This document shows, one piece after another, positions 35,448-44,446 of a stretch of 64,000 bases of DNA. The position numbers and the translations under genes are program-made. The notes under the pieces are model-generated. The model saw only the letters and a list, made by a program, of their open reading frames with translations. It was not told the origin of the DNA and ran no database searches. Source of the stretch: Lachnospiraceae bacterium (GTDB lineage: Bacteria; Bacillota; Clostridia; Lachnospirales; Lachnospiraceae); the NCBI GenBank assembly GCA_910575155.1, contig CAJTDX010000003.1, forward strand, positions 1 through 64,000, read 5' to 3'. Every line of letters begins with the position of its first letter. The stretch's first letter is position 1.

Positions 35448-36011
35448 ATGAATCCGTCTCCCAACTGGCAGGCATTGGAAAAAAATATCTGTGATACTTT
35501 AAAAGAATGGGAGTTAAAAATTGGTTACAGCAAAGAACCGGTCGAGCTGTATTATCCCAAAGAAAGCCTTTGTTCCCTGCTGGGACTGGCAGAAGAAGAT
35601 CTGTTAAAGGAAGCTTTGGCATCTTTTTGCAAAGAGGTAAAGGGACGTCTTGGAGAATTAAGAATCAGCGGCAGCCAAAAGAACTATTGTATCCGCATTC
35701 CCGAAGACGGAAGCAGGTATGTAAAAGATCATATTAAGGCAAGTCCTTTTCTGGTAAAGTTTTTAGAAGCGGTCCGTCAGCCGGAATGCAGCCTTGCGTC
35801 TGTGGAGCAGGTGTTTTGTGAATTTTCCGGTCGGGTGGTAAAAGAGAAAGAGGAAAAAGCGTATATATTCTATTTTGAGGACGCCGGAATTGATGAGTAC
35901 GTGTACTGTGTGGAAGAGGATGCGTTCGGGCTTCAATACCACCGCTTTACCAGAGAAGATTATCAGGCGTTGTATGGGAAGCATCATAAGCCGTCCGTCT
36001 GGGCGCACTGA
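35448..36011 (+). CDS. DUF3877-like protein
   Basis: 187 residues from ATG 35448 (GGAAGGAG upstream). Reads NPSPNWQALEKNICDTLKEWELKIGYSKEPVELYYPKESL and RISGSQKNYCIRIPEDGSRYV, as in the clostridial DUF3877 family. No catalytic motif is visible. A terminator follows, so it probably shares a transcript with the preceding gene, 48 bases upstream. Confidence 0.7.
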   Translation: MNPSPNWQALEKNICDTLKEWELKIGYSKEPVELYYPKESLCSLLGLAEEDLLKEALASFCKEVKGRLGELRISGSQKNYCIRIPEDGSRYVKDHIKASPFLVKFLEAVRQPECSLASVEQVFCEFSGRVVKEKEEKAYIFYFEDAGIDEYVYCVEEDAFGLQYHRFTREDYQALYGKHHKPSVWAH

Positions 36012-36020
36012 GATAAGAAC

Positions 36021-36064
36021 AGAGCCAGATCGTTTTTCAGTATTTGACGAATCTGGCTCTTTTG
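36021..36064 (+). terminator. Terminator after the DUF3877-like gene
   Basis: AGAGCCAGATCG pairs with CGAATCTGGCTCT (one-base bulge) around a 19-base loop, followed by TTTT. Confidence 0.75.
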
Positions 36065-36101
36065 CCGCGACGTTTGTAAACGCCGCAGATTTTGAATGTT
36101 T

Positions 36102-36353
36102 TTATGCTTTCGAATGACTGTTTTTTGCCTGCTCTTTATGCAGCATGTCTACTTCCAGAGGACTGGGATTCGTAAAAGCGCTCTGAGGAAGGAAGTTATA
36201 GACTTCCAGGTAAGAGTCAAGTTCCGCACTGTCCTGTGGCGGCCTGGGTACAGCTCCAGTACAGTCTGTGGCGGAACTGGCTTTCAAATAATCGTAATTG
36301 TCTGTGAGATCCGGCACCGGATGGGTGTCTTTTTTTGTATATTCGTTGCTCAT
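36102..36353 (-). CDS. Small hypothetical protein
   Basis: 83 residues (MSNEYTKKDTHPVPDLTDNYDYLKA...), Pro- and Asp-rich and probably disordered. The start has AGAGGT at good spacing on the minus strand, and no better frame covers this stretch. No known family. Confidence 0.5.
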   Translation of the reverse strand: MSNEYTKKDTHPVPDLTDNYDYLKASSATDCTGAVPRPPQDSAELDSYLEVYNFLPQSAFTNPSPLEVDMLHKEQAKNSHSKA

Positions 36354-36471
36354 AGGATACCTCTTTTTCTGAAATAGATTTTGAGTATAGTATGAGTCTT
36401 TTTGTCCGGTCTATACATGGTAAGGGAAAGATACAAAATTTTCTTATGGAAGGAAATGTGAAATCCGGCAT

Positions 36472-36500
36472 TTGACTTTTACAAGTTAAATCATTATAAT
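36472..36500 (+). promoter_or_regulatory. Promoter of the metF-metH operon
   Basis: TTGACT and TATAAT with a 17-base spacer, close to consensus. The leader is only ~65 nt, too short for a SAM riboswitch, so control must come from a regulator or elsewhere. Confidence 0.8.
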
Positions 36501-36570
36501 GATTGAAAGTGTAAAACAAACACGGTTTTAAACAGAAAAGATTTACCGATACAGAGAGGCAAAAAACGTT

Positions 36571-37443
36571 ATGAAGATATCAGAAATATTGAAGAAAAAA
36601 GAAGTAACCATAAGCTGTGAATTATTCCCTCCAAAGAAAGGGTCGGAGCTTAAGAAAGCGCATGAAGTGGTAAGAGAAACGGCAGAGTTAAAGCCGGCTT
36701 ATATCAGCGTCACCTATGGCGCCAGCGGCGGCATCAGCGAGCATACCGTAGATATGGCAAATGAGGTGCAGAACAAAAACGGCATTACGGCGTTGGCGCA
36801 TTTAACCTGTGCGTCTTCTGGAAAAGAGAAAATTCAGCAGGTGCTGGGCGAGCTGAAAGAGAAGCATATTGAGAATATTCTTGCGCTTCGGGGCGATATA
36901 CCTGAGCATCTCGATTTTCCCCTGCCCAACCAGTATCACCATGCCAGTGAGCTGATTCAGGAAATCAGAGATTTTGGGGACTTCTGTATTGGCGGTGCAT
37001 GTTATCCCGAGGGACATCCGGAAGCGGAATCCATAGACGCGGATCTGGAGAACCTGAAGCGGAAGGTGGAAGCCGGATGTGAATTTCTCACTACCCAGAT
37101 GTTTTTTGATAATAATATCTTGTATAATTTTTTATACCGGGCGTTAAAGAAAAACATTCAGGTTCCGGTTATTGCAGGGATTATGCCAGTGACCAATGTA
37201 AATCAGATCAGGAGAATCACTTCTTTATCAGGGACGGTTCTGCCGCAGCGGTTCCGCGCCATTGTGGAACGGTTTGCAGAAAATCCGGCGGCTTTGAAAC
37301 AGGCGGGAATTGCATACGCTACAGACCAGATCATTGACCTGATTGCCAATGGCGTCAATTATGTACATCTCTATACCATGAATAAACCGGATGTGGCAGG
37401 CGCTATTTTAAATAATCTCTCAGAGATTTATCATGCACAATAG
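36571..37443 (+). CDS. metF: Methylenetetrahydrofolate reductase
   Basis: 290 residues with the MTHFR barrel: EILKKKEVTISCELFPPKKGSEL, YISVTYGASGG, HLTCASS, NILALRGDIPEH, and TTQMFFDNNILYNF. Produces 5-methyl-THF for methionine synthase. Its end overlaps the upstream alternative start of the next gene, and metH follows, so the three form an operon. Confidence 0.96.
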   Translation: MKISEILKKKEVTISCELFPPKKGSELKKAHEVVRETAELKPAYISVTYGASGGISEHTVDMANEVQNKNGITALAHLTCASSGKEKIQQVLGELKEKHIENILALRGDIPEHLDFPLPNQYHHASELIQEIRDFGDFCIGGACYPEGHPEAESIDADLENLKRKVEAGCEFLTTQMFFDNNILYNFLYRALKKNIQVPVIAGIMPVTNVNQIRRITSLSGTVLPQRFRAIVERFAENPAALKQAGIAYATDQIIDLIANGVNYVHLYTMNKPDVAGAILNNLSEIYHAQ

Positions 37444-37462
37444 CAGGAAGGTACGGCTTAAT

Positions 37463-38119
37463 ATGAGAGCAGACAGAAAAGAGACGCTGCGGTATTTAGG
37501 GTACCGGGGGCAGGAGATTGATCCGGTCACGGCTCAGATCATAGAGGAGACGGCGGCAGAGCTGGAACAGGGCAGCAGTCCCAAAAGTATTTACCGGGAA
37601 TATGACTGCCAGGTTTCTGGAAATACGGTAAATATTGGCGGACTTGAGATTCACAGCCATAATCTCGCGGTGAATCTGAGAGGCTGCGTTCGTGCGGTGC
37701 TGCTGGCAGCCACCATTGGGCGTGCTGCTGATTTTATGATTCGCAAATATACCGTTTCCAATATGGCGAAAATGTCAGTCGTGCAGGCGGCAGGAGCGGC
37801 ATGTATTGAGAGTTATGTGGATGAAGTGCAAAACGAGATCCAGAGAAATGCCAAAGAAAGGGGCTTATATCTGAGGCCGAGATTCAGTCCCGGCTATGGC
37901 GATTTTGCGCTGGAATACCAGAAAGATATTTTCCGGATGTTAGAGTGCGAAAAACGGATTGGAATTACCCTGACAGAAGGAAATTTAATGATGCCTTCAA
38001 AATCTGTGACAGCAGTGATCGGACTGACTTACAAAGAGCAGGAATCCTGTCATATGAAAAGCTGCAGTCTTTGTGCGAAAACAGATTGTGAATTTCGGCA
38101 GGAAGGAGAACAGTCATGA
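37463..38119 (+). CDS. Methionine synthase reactivation-domain protein
   Basis: 218 residues from ATG 37463 (AGGAAGGT upstream); an ATG at 37433 inside metF is the alternative. Matches the C-terminal activation domain of MetH: LRYLGYRGQEIDP, RGCVRAVLLAATIG, YLRPRFSPGYGDFALEYQ (RxSPGYG-type SAM site) and LTEGNLMMPSKSVTAVIGL. A C-terminal Cys-rich tail (CHMKSCSLCAKTDC) is typical of the stand-alone form. It reactivates oxidised cobalamin with SAM and a reductant. The stop overlaps the metH start by four bases. Confidence 0.93.
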   Translation: MRADRKETLRYLGYRGQEIDPVTAQIIEETAAELEQGSSPKSIYREYDCQVSGNTVNIGGLEIHSHNLAVNLRGCVRAVLLAATIGRAADFMIRKYTVSNMAKMSVVQAAGAACIESYVDEVQNEIQRNAKERGLYLRPRFSPGYGDFALEYQKDIFRMLECEKRIGITLTEGNLMMPSKSVTAVIGLTYKEQESCHMKSCSLCAKTDCEFRQEGEQS

Positions 38120-40497
38120 GCTTTAAAGAGCGGTTGGGAAAAGAATTATTATTTTTTGACGGCGCTATGGGAACCATGCTCCAGGAACGGGGGCTTACAT
38201 CCGGGGAGCTGCCGGAAGTCTGGAATGCAGAAAGAGCAGAAGTGATTTTAGATATCCACAGGCAGTACCTTAAGGCAGGCTGCGATATTATAAAGGCCAA
38301 TACTTTTGGCGCGAATCCCTTTAAAATGAAAGGGACAGGCTATACCTGTGAAGAATTAACGGGGAAGGGAATCGAAATTGCAAAGCGCGCCATTGCGCAG
38401 TCCGGCAGAAAGGCGTACGCAGCCCTTGATATTGGCTCGCTGGGGAGATTGCTGGAGCCTTTGGGAGATTTATCTTTTGAAGAGGCATATGAAGCGTTTC
38501 TTCCTATGTGCGTGGCTGGAGAACAGGCGGGTGCGGATCTGTGCCTGATAGAGACGATGAATGATACTTATGAAATCAAGGCGGCAGTGCTTGCGGCAAA
38601 GGAGCATACCAATTTGCCAATTGTGGTAACTATGGTATTTGACGAGAGCGGGAAGCTTCTTACGGGTGCGGATCTGGAAGCGGCGGTGGCAATGCTCGAA
38701 GGACTTAAGGTAGACGCCCTGGGACTCAACTGCGGTTTTGGCCCCGACGTGATGCAGGGATTTTTGCCGAAACTGCGGGAAGCGACCTCTTTGCCCATTG
38801 TGGTAAATCCCAATGCAGGACTCCCCGTGGTGGTGGACGGCAAGACCTGTTTTCATGTGGGGCCGCAGGAATTTGCCGGGGTGATGAAGAAAATCGCCCG
38901 GGAAGGCATATCTGTAATGGGAGGCTGCTGCGGCACGACGCCGGCGCATCTGCGCGCGCTGGTGGACGCCTGCAGAGATCTTGCGCCTATGGAACTGAGA
39001 GACAAAAACCGTTCCGTAGTTTCTTCCTATACGCATGCGGTAGAATTTGACAGCCCTAAAATCATCGGAGAGCGGATTAATCCTACCGGGAAATCCCGTT
39101 TGAAACAGGCGTTGCGTGACAATGATTTGGAATATATTTATAAAGAAGCCCTGGCGCAGCAGGATAAAGGCGCGCATATTCTCGATGTAAATGTGGGACT
39201 TCCGGAGATCAATGAGGTGGAAATGATGCGTGCGGCAATAACGGGCCTGCAGGGCATTACAGATCTGCCTTTGCAGATTGATACTTCTGATCCGGAGGCA
39301 ATGGAAGTGGCGATGCGTCTTTATAATGGCAAACCTCTGTTGAATTCTGTAAACGGCAAACAGGAGTCCATGGACGCCGTCTTTCCGCTGGCAGCGAAAT
39401 ACGGCGGTATGGTCGTATGTCTGACTCTGGATGAACATGGAATCCCGGATACGGCGCAAGGGCGGATTAAAATAGCGGAAAAGATCATTGCAGAAGCGGC
39501 AAAATATGGTATTGCGAAAAAAGACCTTCTGATTGATACCCTGGCGATGACGATCAGTACCGGACAGGACAATGCGAAGATCACCCTCGATGCCCTGCAT
39601 GAAGTGCGGCATGTACTGGGGGTGCATACGACGCTGGGCGTATCGAATATTTCTTTTGGACTGCCTCAGAGAGAGCGGGTGAATACCGCGTTCTTTACGA
39701 TGGCGCTGTCACAGGGGTTAAGCGCAGGAATCATCAACCCCAACAGCGAGGCGATGATGGCGGCGTATCATTCTTATTGCGCTTTGAGCGGCAGCGACAG
39801 CCAATGCCAGTCATATATTGCCAAATATTCCAAACAGGAAGCGCAGGCAAAAGCGCAGTCGTCAGACAGCGGAGAGATCCGTTTATTCGATGCCGTGGTC
39901 CGGGGACTGGCGGAAAGCGCAAACCAGGCGGCGAAAAAAGAACTCAAAACCAGAAAACCGCTGGAAGTGATCGATGAGGAACTGATTCCGGCGTTGGATC
40001 AAGTGGGCCAGGGATTTGAGAATAAAACGGTATTTCTTCCCCAGTTATTGATGAGCGCAGATGCAGCAAAGGCGGGATTTGATGCAATTAAAGAGCATTT
40101 ACAGGCGAACGGAGACGCTTCCGAATCGAAAGGCGTCATTGTGATTGCCACCGTGAAGGGGGATATTCATGATATTGGGAAAAATATCGTAAAAGTACTG
40201 CTTGAAAATTATGGATTCCAGGTGATTGATTTGGGAAAAGATGTGGATCCCGAACTGGTGGTGGAGACGGCAAAGAAACATCAGGTAAAACTGGTGGGCC
40301 TGAGCGCTCTGATGACGACCACAGTGGCGAATATGGAAGTTACCATAAAGCTGCTGAAAGAAGAGCTTCCCGATTGTAAGGTAATGGTGGGCGGCGCGGT
40401 GCTGACCCAGACCTATGCGGATCTGATTGGGGCAGACTTTTATTCGAAAGACGCCATGGGTTCCATACGATACGCCAATGAGCTGTTTCAGGTATAA
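38116..40497 (+). CDS. metH: Cobalamin-dependent methionine synthase lacking the activation domain
   Basis: 793 residues against ~1,200 for full MetH. Domains in order: homocysteine-binding barrel (~1-295) with zinc cysteines in GLNCGFGPD and GGCCGTTPAH; pterin-binding barrel (~315-570, GERINPTGKSRLKQAL); cap and B12 domain (~590-793) with D683-x-H685-x-x-G688 in KGDIHDIGKNIV, the lower cobalt ligand. The fourth (reactivation) domain is supplied by the preceding gene. Makes methionine from homocysteine and methyl-THF. Confidence 0.96.
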   Translation: MSFKERLGKELLFFDGAMGTMLQERGLTSGELPEVWNAERAEVILDIHRQYLKAGCDIIKANTFGANPFKMKGTGYTCEELTGKGIEIAKRAIAQSGRKAYAALDIGSLGRLLEPLGDLSFEEAYEAFLPMCVAGEQAGADLCLIETMNDTYEIKAAVLAAKEHTNLPIVVTMVFDESGKLLTGADLEAAVAMLEGLKVDALGLNCGFGPDVMQGFLPKLREATSLPIVVNPNAGLPVVVDGKTCFHVGPQEFAGVMKKIAREGISVMGGCCGTTPAHLRALVDACRDLAPMELRDKNRSVVSSYTHAVEFDSPKIIGERINPTGKSRLKQALRDNDLEYIYKEALAQQDKGAHILDVNVGLPEINEVEMMRAAITGLQGITDLPLQIDTSDPEAMEVAMRLYNGKPLLNSVNGKQESMDAVFPLAAKYGGMVVCLTLDEHGIPDTAQGRIKIAEKIIAEAAKYGIAKKDLLIDTLAMTISTGQDNAKITLDALHEVRHVLGVHTTLGVSNISFGLPQRERVNTAFFTMALSQGLSAGIINPNSEAMMAAYHSYCALSGSDSQCQSYIAKYSKQEAQAKAQSSDSGEIRLFDAVVRGLAESANQAAKKELKTRKPLEVIDEELIPALDQVGQGFENKTVFLPQLLMSADAAKAGFDAIKEHLQANGDASESKGVIVIATVKGDIHDIGKNIVKVLLENYGFQVIDLGKDVDPELVVETAKKHQVKLVGLSALMTTTVANMEVTIKLLKEELPDCKVMVGGAVLTQTYADLIGADFYSKDAMGSIRYANELFQV

Positions 40498-40555
40498 AAA
40501 GTAATTCCGGAGTTTGTCAGAACTCTCCAATTCTTTCTGAATATACTAATATGGG

Positions 40556-40597
40556 AAAACGACTGTGTCCGCGCAGGGCAGGGGGCCGTCGTTTTTC
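40556..40597 (+). terminator. Terminator after metH
   Basis: AAAACGAC pairs with GTCGTTTT around a GC-rich loop with internal pairing, ending in TTTTT-C. Confidence 0.7.
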
Positions 40598-40639
40598 CTG
40601 TTAGAGCCGGTAACGGTACAAGAAAGGAGCTGGAGAGTT

Positions 40640-41584
40640 TTGCATATTAATTGGATTGTTTTTACAATTGCAGCGGTATTATTACTGCTGATTATCATAA
40701 TCTGCTGTGAGAGATACCATCACCATAAACGCGCCAAATGCAGGGTCAGGCAGCGCAGCGATCAGGAAAAAATGCGGGATATCAACGAGGCGTTAAAGCC
40801 TTTTGGCTTTGCGTACCATTTTCGCAAGGATATTTTCTATTCTCTGGAAGACGCTTGGCAGAGGGATTTTGGCTATGGAAAGCTATACGATGAAATGGCT
40901 CCGGTCATGAATATGATCATTCATAGTGAGCCGGTTTATTTTTCATATGATAACAGACGCTGGATGATTGAATTTTGGAAAGGGCAGTACGGAATCACCA
41001 CCGGGGCAGAAGTGGGGATCTATGTGGAGAAGGAGCGGGGCAGAGAAGAAGACCCGGCAGACGTTTTTTACCAATGCGTTTCGCAAGAGGAAGAATTGCC
41101 CGTCAGTATGATTCTTTATAAAAATGGAAAGCGGATATTCCGGCGGGAAAAAAGACACTGGTGGCTGACCGGGTTTTTCCTGGGCGAGTTTTCCTGGCCT
41201 TCAGAACTGATGCTGGAAGTATCCCTGACCTTCCCGGATATGGAAATGCTGGAAGCGTTTTTGGAGGGCTGCTATCGGGCGGGCTATCGCCAGGAGGATC
41301 TTCATATCTGGTACCGGAGAGTGTCCTTTCATTTTTACCAGCCCAGGTCCGTGCAGCCATCTAAGTATGGGAAAATTTTCGGAAGATGGATTCAATGGCA
41401 GAATCGTCATAATTGCAGGCTGTATCAGCGCGTTACCAAAGATTTCACCAGAACCATTGATAAAATGGATTATCTCTTGCAGGCATATCCGCGGATTTTC
41501 GGCATAATTATAAAAACAGGAAGAATAGCCTGGGGGAAGAAGAAACATGAGTCGTACCGCAAAAAAGCTGGATCAGGCATATAA
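40640..41584 (+). CDS. DUF4474-like membrane-anchored protein
   Basis: 314 residues from TTG 40640, chosen for the AAAGGAGC-TGGAGAG ahead of it; the frame runs further up through the metH terminator, which rules out the ORF's earlier start. A single N-terminal membrane helix (WIVFTIAAVLLLLIIIICC) precedes a domain beginning INEALKPFGFAYHFRKDIFYSLEDAWQRDFGY, as in DUF4474 proteins of clostridia. Function unknown. Its end overlaps the next gene by 38 bases. Confidence 0.75.
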   Translation: MHINWIVFTIAAVLLLLIIIICCERYHHHKRAKCRVRQRSDQEKMRDINEALKPFGFAYHFRKDIFYSLEDAWQRDFGYGKLYDEMAPVMNMIIHSEPVYFSYDNRRWMIEFWKGQYGITTGAEVGIYVEKERGREEDPADVFYQCVSQEEELPVSMILYKNGKRIFRREKRHWWLTGFFLGEFSWPSELMLEVSLTFPDMEMLEAFLEGCYRAGYRQEDLHIWYRRVSFHFYQPRSVQPSKYGKIFGRWIQWQNRHNCRLYQRVTKDFTRTIDKMDYLLQAYPRIFGIIIKTGRIAWGKKKHESYRKKAGSGI

Positions 41585-42446
41585 AAACGCCCTGTGCCTT
41601 CCCATCGATAAAAGAAGCAGGATTGTATTGATGAGCGACTGCCATCGGGGGACCGGCAACTGGGGGGATAATTTTCAGCCGAATCAGAATCTGTTTTTTG
41701 CAGCCTTGCAGTATTACAATCGGAGAAATTTTACCTATATTGAATTGGGGGACGGAGATGAGCTTTGGGAAAACCGGAATCTGGGAGAGATTGTAAGAAT
41801 CCACAGCAATCAATTCTGGGTTATGGGAGAACTCTACAAAAGAGGGCATTTCTATATGCTGTTTGGAAATCACGACAGGAAGAAGGAAAGTGAAAAATAT
41901 TTTAAAACGAATTGCCACAGTTTTTACTGCGAGACAGAGGCACAGATGAAAAGCCTGTTTCCGGATATGAAGGTGCAGGAGGCCATCCGCCTGCAAGAGA
42001 AGCACAGCGGTATAGAATTGCTGCTTGTCCATGGGCACCAGGGGGATTTCTGGAATGATACGGTGTGGAAATTGAGCAGATTTCTGGTGCGCTATCTCTG
42101 GCGTCCCCTGGAGCTGGCGGGCTGCAATGACCCTACCAGCGCCGCCAAAAATTATACCAGAAAGGAAAAGACGGAGAAAAGGCTGGCAGACTGGGCAAAT
42201 CAGCATAAGACCTTTCTGGTCGCCGGACATACCCACCGCGCTTTTTTTCCAAGGCCTGGCGAGGGGTATTATTTTAATGACGGAAGCTGCGTACATCCCA
42301 GATGCATTACAGCTATGGAGCTGGAATGCGGCGCGCTCTCTCTGGTGAAATGGAGTACCAGGGTGCGGGAGGATAATCTTTTGTATATTGGAAGAGAGGT
42401 GTTGGAAGGGCCTGTGGCTCTCGAAGAATATATGAAAAAAAATTAA
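41547..42446 (+). CDS. Metallophosphoesterase
   Basis: 299 residues. Calcineurin-like metal motifs: LMSDCHRG (a D-x-H form), ELGDGDELWE (GDxxD), MLFGNHDRK (GNHD), LLVHGHQGDF and VAGHTHRAFF (GHTH). It resembles UDP-2,3-diacylglucosamine hydrolase-type phosphoesterases, but the substrate is unknown. Translationally coupled to the preceding DUF4474-like gene. Confidence 0.88.
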   Translation: MSRTAKKLDQAYKNALCLPIDKRSRIVLMSDCHRGTGNWGDNFQPNQNLFFAALQYYNRRNFTYIELGDGDELWENRNLGEIVRIHSNQFWVMGELYKRGHFYMLFGNHDRKKESEKYFKTNCHSFYCETEAQMKSLFPDMKVQEAIRLQEKHSGIELLLVHGHQGDFWNDTVWKLSRFLVRYLWRPLELAGCNDPTSAAKNYTRKEKTEKRLADWANQHKTFLVAGHTHRAFFPRPGEGYYFNDGSCVHPRCITAMELECGALSLVKWSTRVREDNLLYIGREVLEGPVALEEYMKKN

Positions 42447-42621
42447 TATCAGATGCAACTTTTTCAGTCTGAAATGCATCTAATATAGTGAAGAGAGCCG
42501 CAAATGAAAATATAAGAAAAACTTAAGAAAGTCTGATAGAAAAAGAAAAGGATTTTCTGTTACACTAACGGCATGGCATAGTAAGGAACGCAAACATGCG
42601 GATGGAAGGACGGGTGTTATT

Positions 42622-43269
42622 ATGAGAATCAGAAAAGAAAATCTTGTGATGCAATTACAGCTTCAAAATGAGAAAGCGCTGGAATATCTGGTTATGGAGC
42701 ATGGAGAGCGTCTCGTTTCCATTATTCGTAAACACCTGTTTACCCTGCCGCATTTACAGCAGGAATGTCTGCTCAGCACGATCTGCAAGATTTGGGATTA
42801 TGCAGCATATTTCCATGAAGATAACGAATTTGAAAACTGGATTGGTTCGGTCGCGCGGTATTGCTGCCTGGAATTTCTGCGGGCATACCAGGCGGAAGCT
42901 ACGATTTCCTGGCTGATTGAGAAAGAAATTGCAGAAGAACAGGAAATGATGAAAAGCTGCCTGAAACCGGAGGAGCAGGAAGCGTTTGTTAACTTCTATG
43001 AATGTAAAGATATCAGAGATTCCAAAATGAAATACAAAAATATGTATGAACTTCTGAACCTGATTGATACAGATATCTTTGAATATGAAAAAGAGCGTCT
43101 GACCATCCAGGAAAAACAGGACATTCTTCAAAAGATTCAGGTTCAGAACAACGTCGTAAAGCGCAGGTTTTCTTTGAAACGGGTTCTGAAAGCTACAGAG
43201 ATACCGTTATCAGAAGAGAAACCCCGTCTTTACTTTCCGCAGAAATTTTTCCTTTATGAGCGTCGGTAA
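42622..43269 (+). CDS. Damaged ECF sigma factor fused to an anti-sigma N-terminus
   Basis: 215 residues. Residues 10-~95 are sigma region 2 (NEKALEYLVMEHGERLVSII..., then EFENWIGSVARYCCLEFLRAYQA). The start of region 4 (LKPEEQEAFVNFYE) is then cut short. From residue ~134 the sequence (MKYKNMYELLNLIDTDIFEYEKERLTIQEKQDILQKI) looks like the N-terminus of a clostridial DUF4179-type anti-sigma protein. The last ~25 residues are read from DNA antisense to the histidine kinase gene, giving a 77-base 3' overlap. It appears to be a deletion remnant of a sigma/anti-sigma pair and is unlikely to work as a sigma factor. Confidence 0.6.
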   Translation: MRIRKENLVMQLQLQNEKALEYLVMEHGERLVSIIRKHLFTLPHLQQECLLSTICKIWDYAAYFHEDNEFENWIGSVARYCCLEFLRAYQAEATISWLIEKEIAEEQEMMKSCLKPEEQEAFVNFYECKDIRDSKMKYKNMYELLNLIDTDIFEYEKERLTIQEKQDILQKIQVQNNVVKRRFSLKRVLKATEIPLSEEKPRLYFPQKFFLYERR

Positions 43270-44446
43270 TGGCGCGGGCGAGAGACAGCCCGATTCCGCA
43301 GCCTCCGGTTTCCGAATTTCTGGATGCGTCTGTGCGGTAGAAACGGTCAAACAGACGGGAAAGGTGCTCTTTAGAAACCGGGTTAGACGTATTGTAAACA
43401 GTCAGACAGATATTTTTTCCCCGCTTTTTCAGGGTGAGTTCAATAGAACCCGAAGGCGGGGAATATTTAACTGCGTTGTCCAGCAAAAGATAGAGAAGCT
43501 GACGGATAGAAGCTTCATCTCCATAAAAGGGCAGAAGAGGCGTAATATCGCTGGTCAGCGTTTTATTCTGCGTAGCGGCGGGCGCCTGGAAGGATTGTAC
43601 GGCTTCTTCTGCGAGATCTGAGATGCAGAACTCGATTTTTTGCAGGCGGCGCTCCGGCTCTTCCATACGGGAGAGGAAGATCAGCTGGTTTGTTAAGTCG
43701 GTTAGCCTTGCAGTCTGTTTCTGGATTCCCTGGCTCCATTCATTTTCTCCATATTCCAGTTCCAGAATTTCCCGGTTAGCATTAATAATGGTGACTGGCG
43801 TTTTAAGTTCATGTCCGGCGTCGGTGATAAACCGGCGCTGTTTTTCATAGCTTTCGGAGATCGGTTTCATAACAATTTTCGAAAAAACCAAAACCAGGCA
43901 CAGCACGGAACAAAGTCCCAGCAGCGATACCAGGATGCTGCTCACCAAAAAGGAGCGGAAGGTATCAAGATCCCGGCTGCAGTCCAAAAAAGTAATCTGA
44001 ATATTCTCAGAAGAGGTTTCCTTTAAATAGCGGTAACAGGAGAGGAAACCAGAAGTCTCTTTTGAAGACCAGACTCGGGCAGCGTAATCAGAAGCAGTTT
44101 TTGCGTCAATAGCGGCAATCTTTTTCGTATCTGTGGAAATGAGATTTCCGTTCTCTGTAAGGAGGACGGAGAAATAACGGGTTTCATAAGGCATTTCCGG
44201 AGTCATGTGGAAGAGATTGGGTTTTTTTCCTTCCTGTGGTTTCAAAGGCTTTCTGTCGGCAGTTTCCTGAGGAGGAAGCGGAGGAAATTTGCCTTTATGT
44301 TCAGATAGAAAACGCAGAACGTGGTCGGCTTCTGTTACCACTTTTTGATAGTTCAGGAAATTAACAGAGCTCATAATCACAGTCAGTACCAGAACCATGG
44401 ACAGCATGGAAATCAGGATAAAGCGGGCCTGTAATTTTTTGATCAT
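43193..44446 (-). CDS. Two-component sensor histidine kinase
   Basis: 417 residues. Two membrane helices (FILISMLSMVLVLTVIMSSV; ~165-190) enclose an extracellular sensor region with a Pro-rich stretch. H-box DAGHELKTPVTI with phosphorylated H212, N-box LLDNAVKYSPP, G-boxes GGCGIGLSLARAI. It overlaps the response regulator gene by four bases, in the order regulator-kinase. Confidence 0.93.
   Translation of the reverse strand: MIKKLQARFILISMLSMVLVLTVIMSSVNFLNYQKVVTEADHVLRFLSEHKGKFPPLPPQETADRKPLKPQEGKKPNLFHMTPEMPYETRYFSVLLTENGNLISTDTKKIAAIDAKTASDYAARVWSSKETSGFLSCYRYLKETSSENIQITFLDCSRDLDTFRSFLVSSILVSLLGLCSVLCLVLVFSKIVMKPISESYEKQRRFITDAGHELKTPVTIINANREILELEYGENEWSQGIQKQTARLTDLTNQLIFLSRMEEPERRLQKIEFCISDLAEEAVQSFQAPAATQNKTLTSDITPLLPFYGDEASIRQLLYLLLDNAVKYSPPSGSIELTLKKRGKNICLTVYNTSNPVSKEHLSRLFDRFYRTDASRNSETGGCGIGLSLARAITDAHKGKISAESKDGVSLLITVSL

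Noticed and set aside
38470-39627. 385-aa frame on the minus strand opposite metH
   Set aside because: Entirely antisense to a clear MetH barrel; His/Arg-rich with no domain and no ribosome site. A shadow frame.
41508-42479. 323-aa minus-strand frame opposite the metallophosphoesterase
   Set aside because: Antisense to a gene with complete metal motifs; composition is not protein-like.
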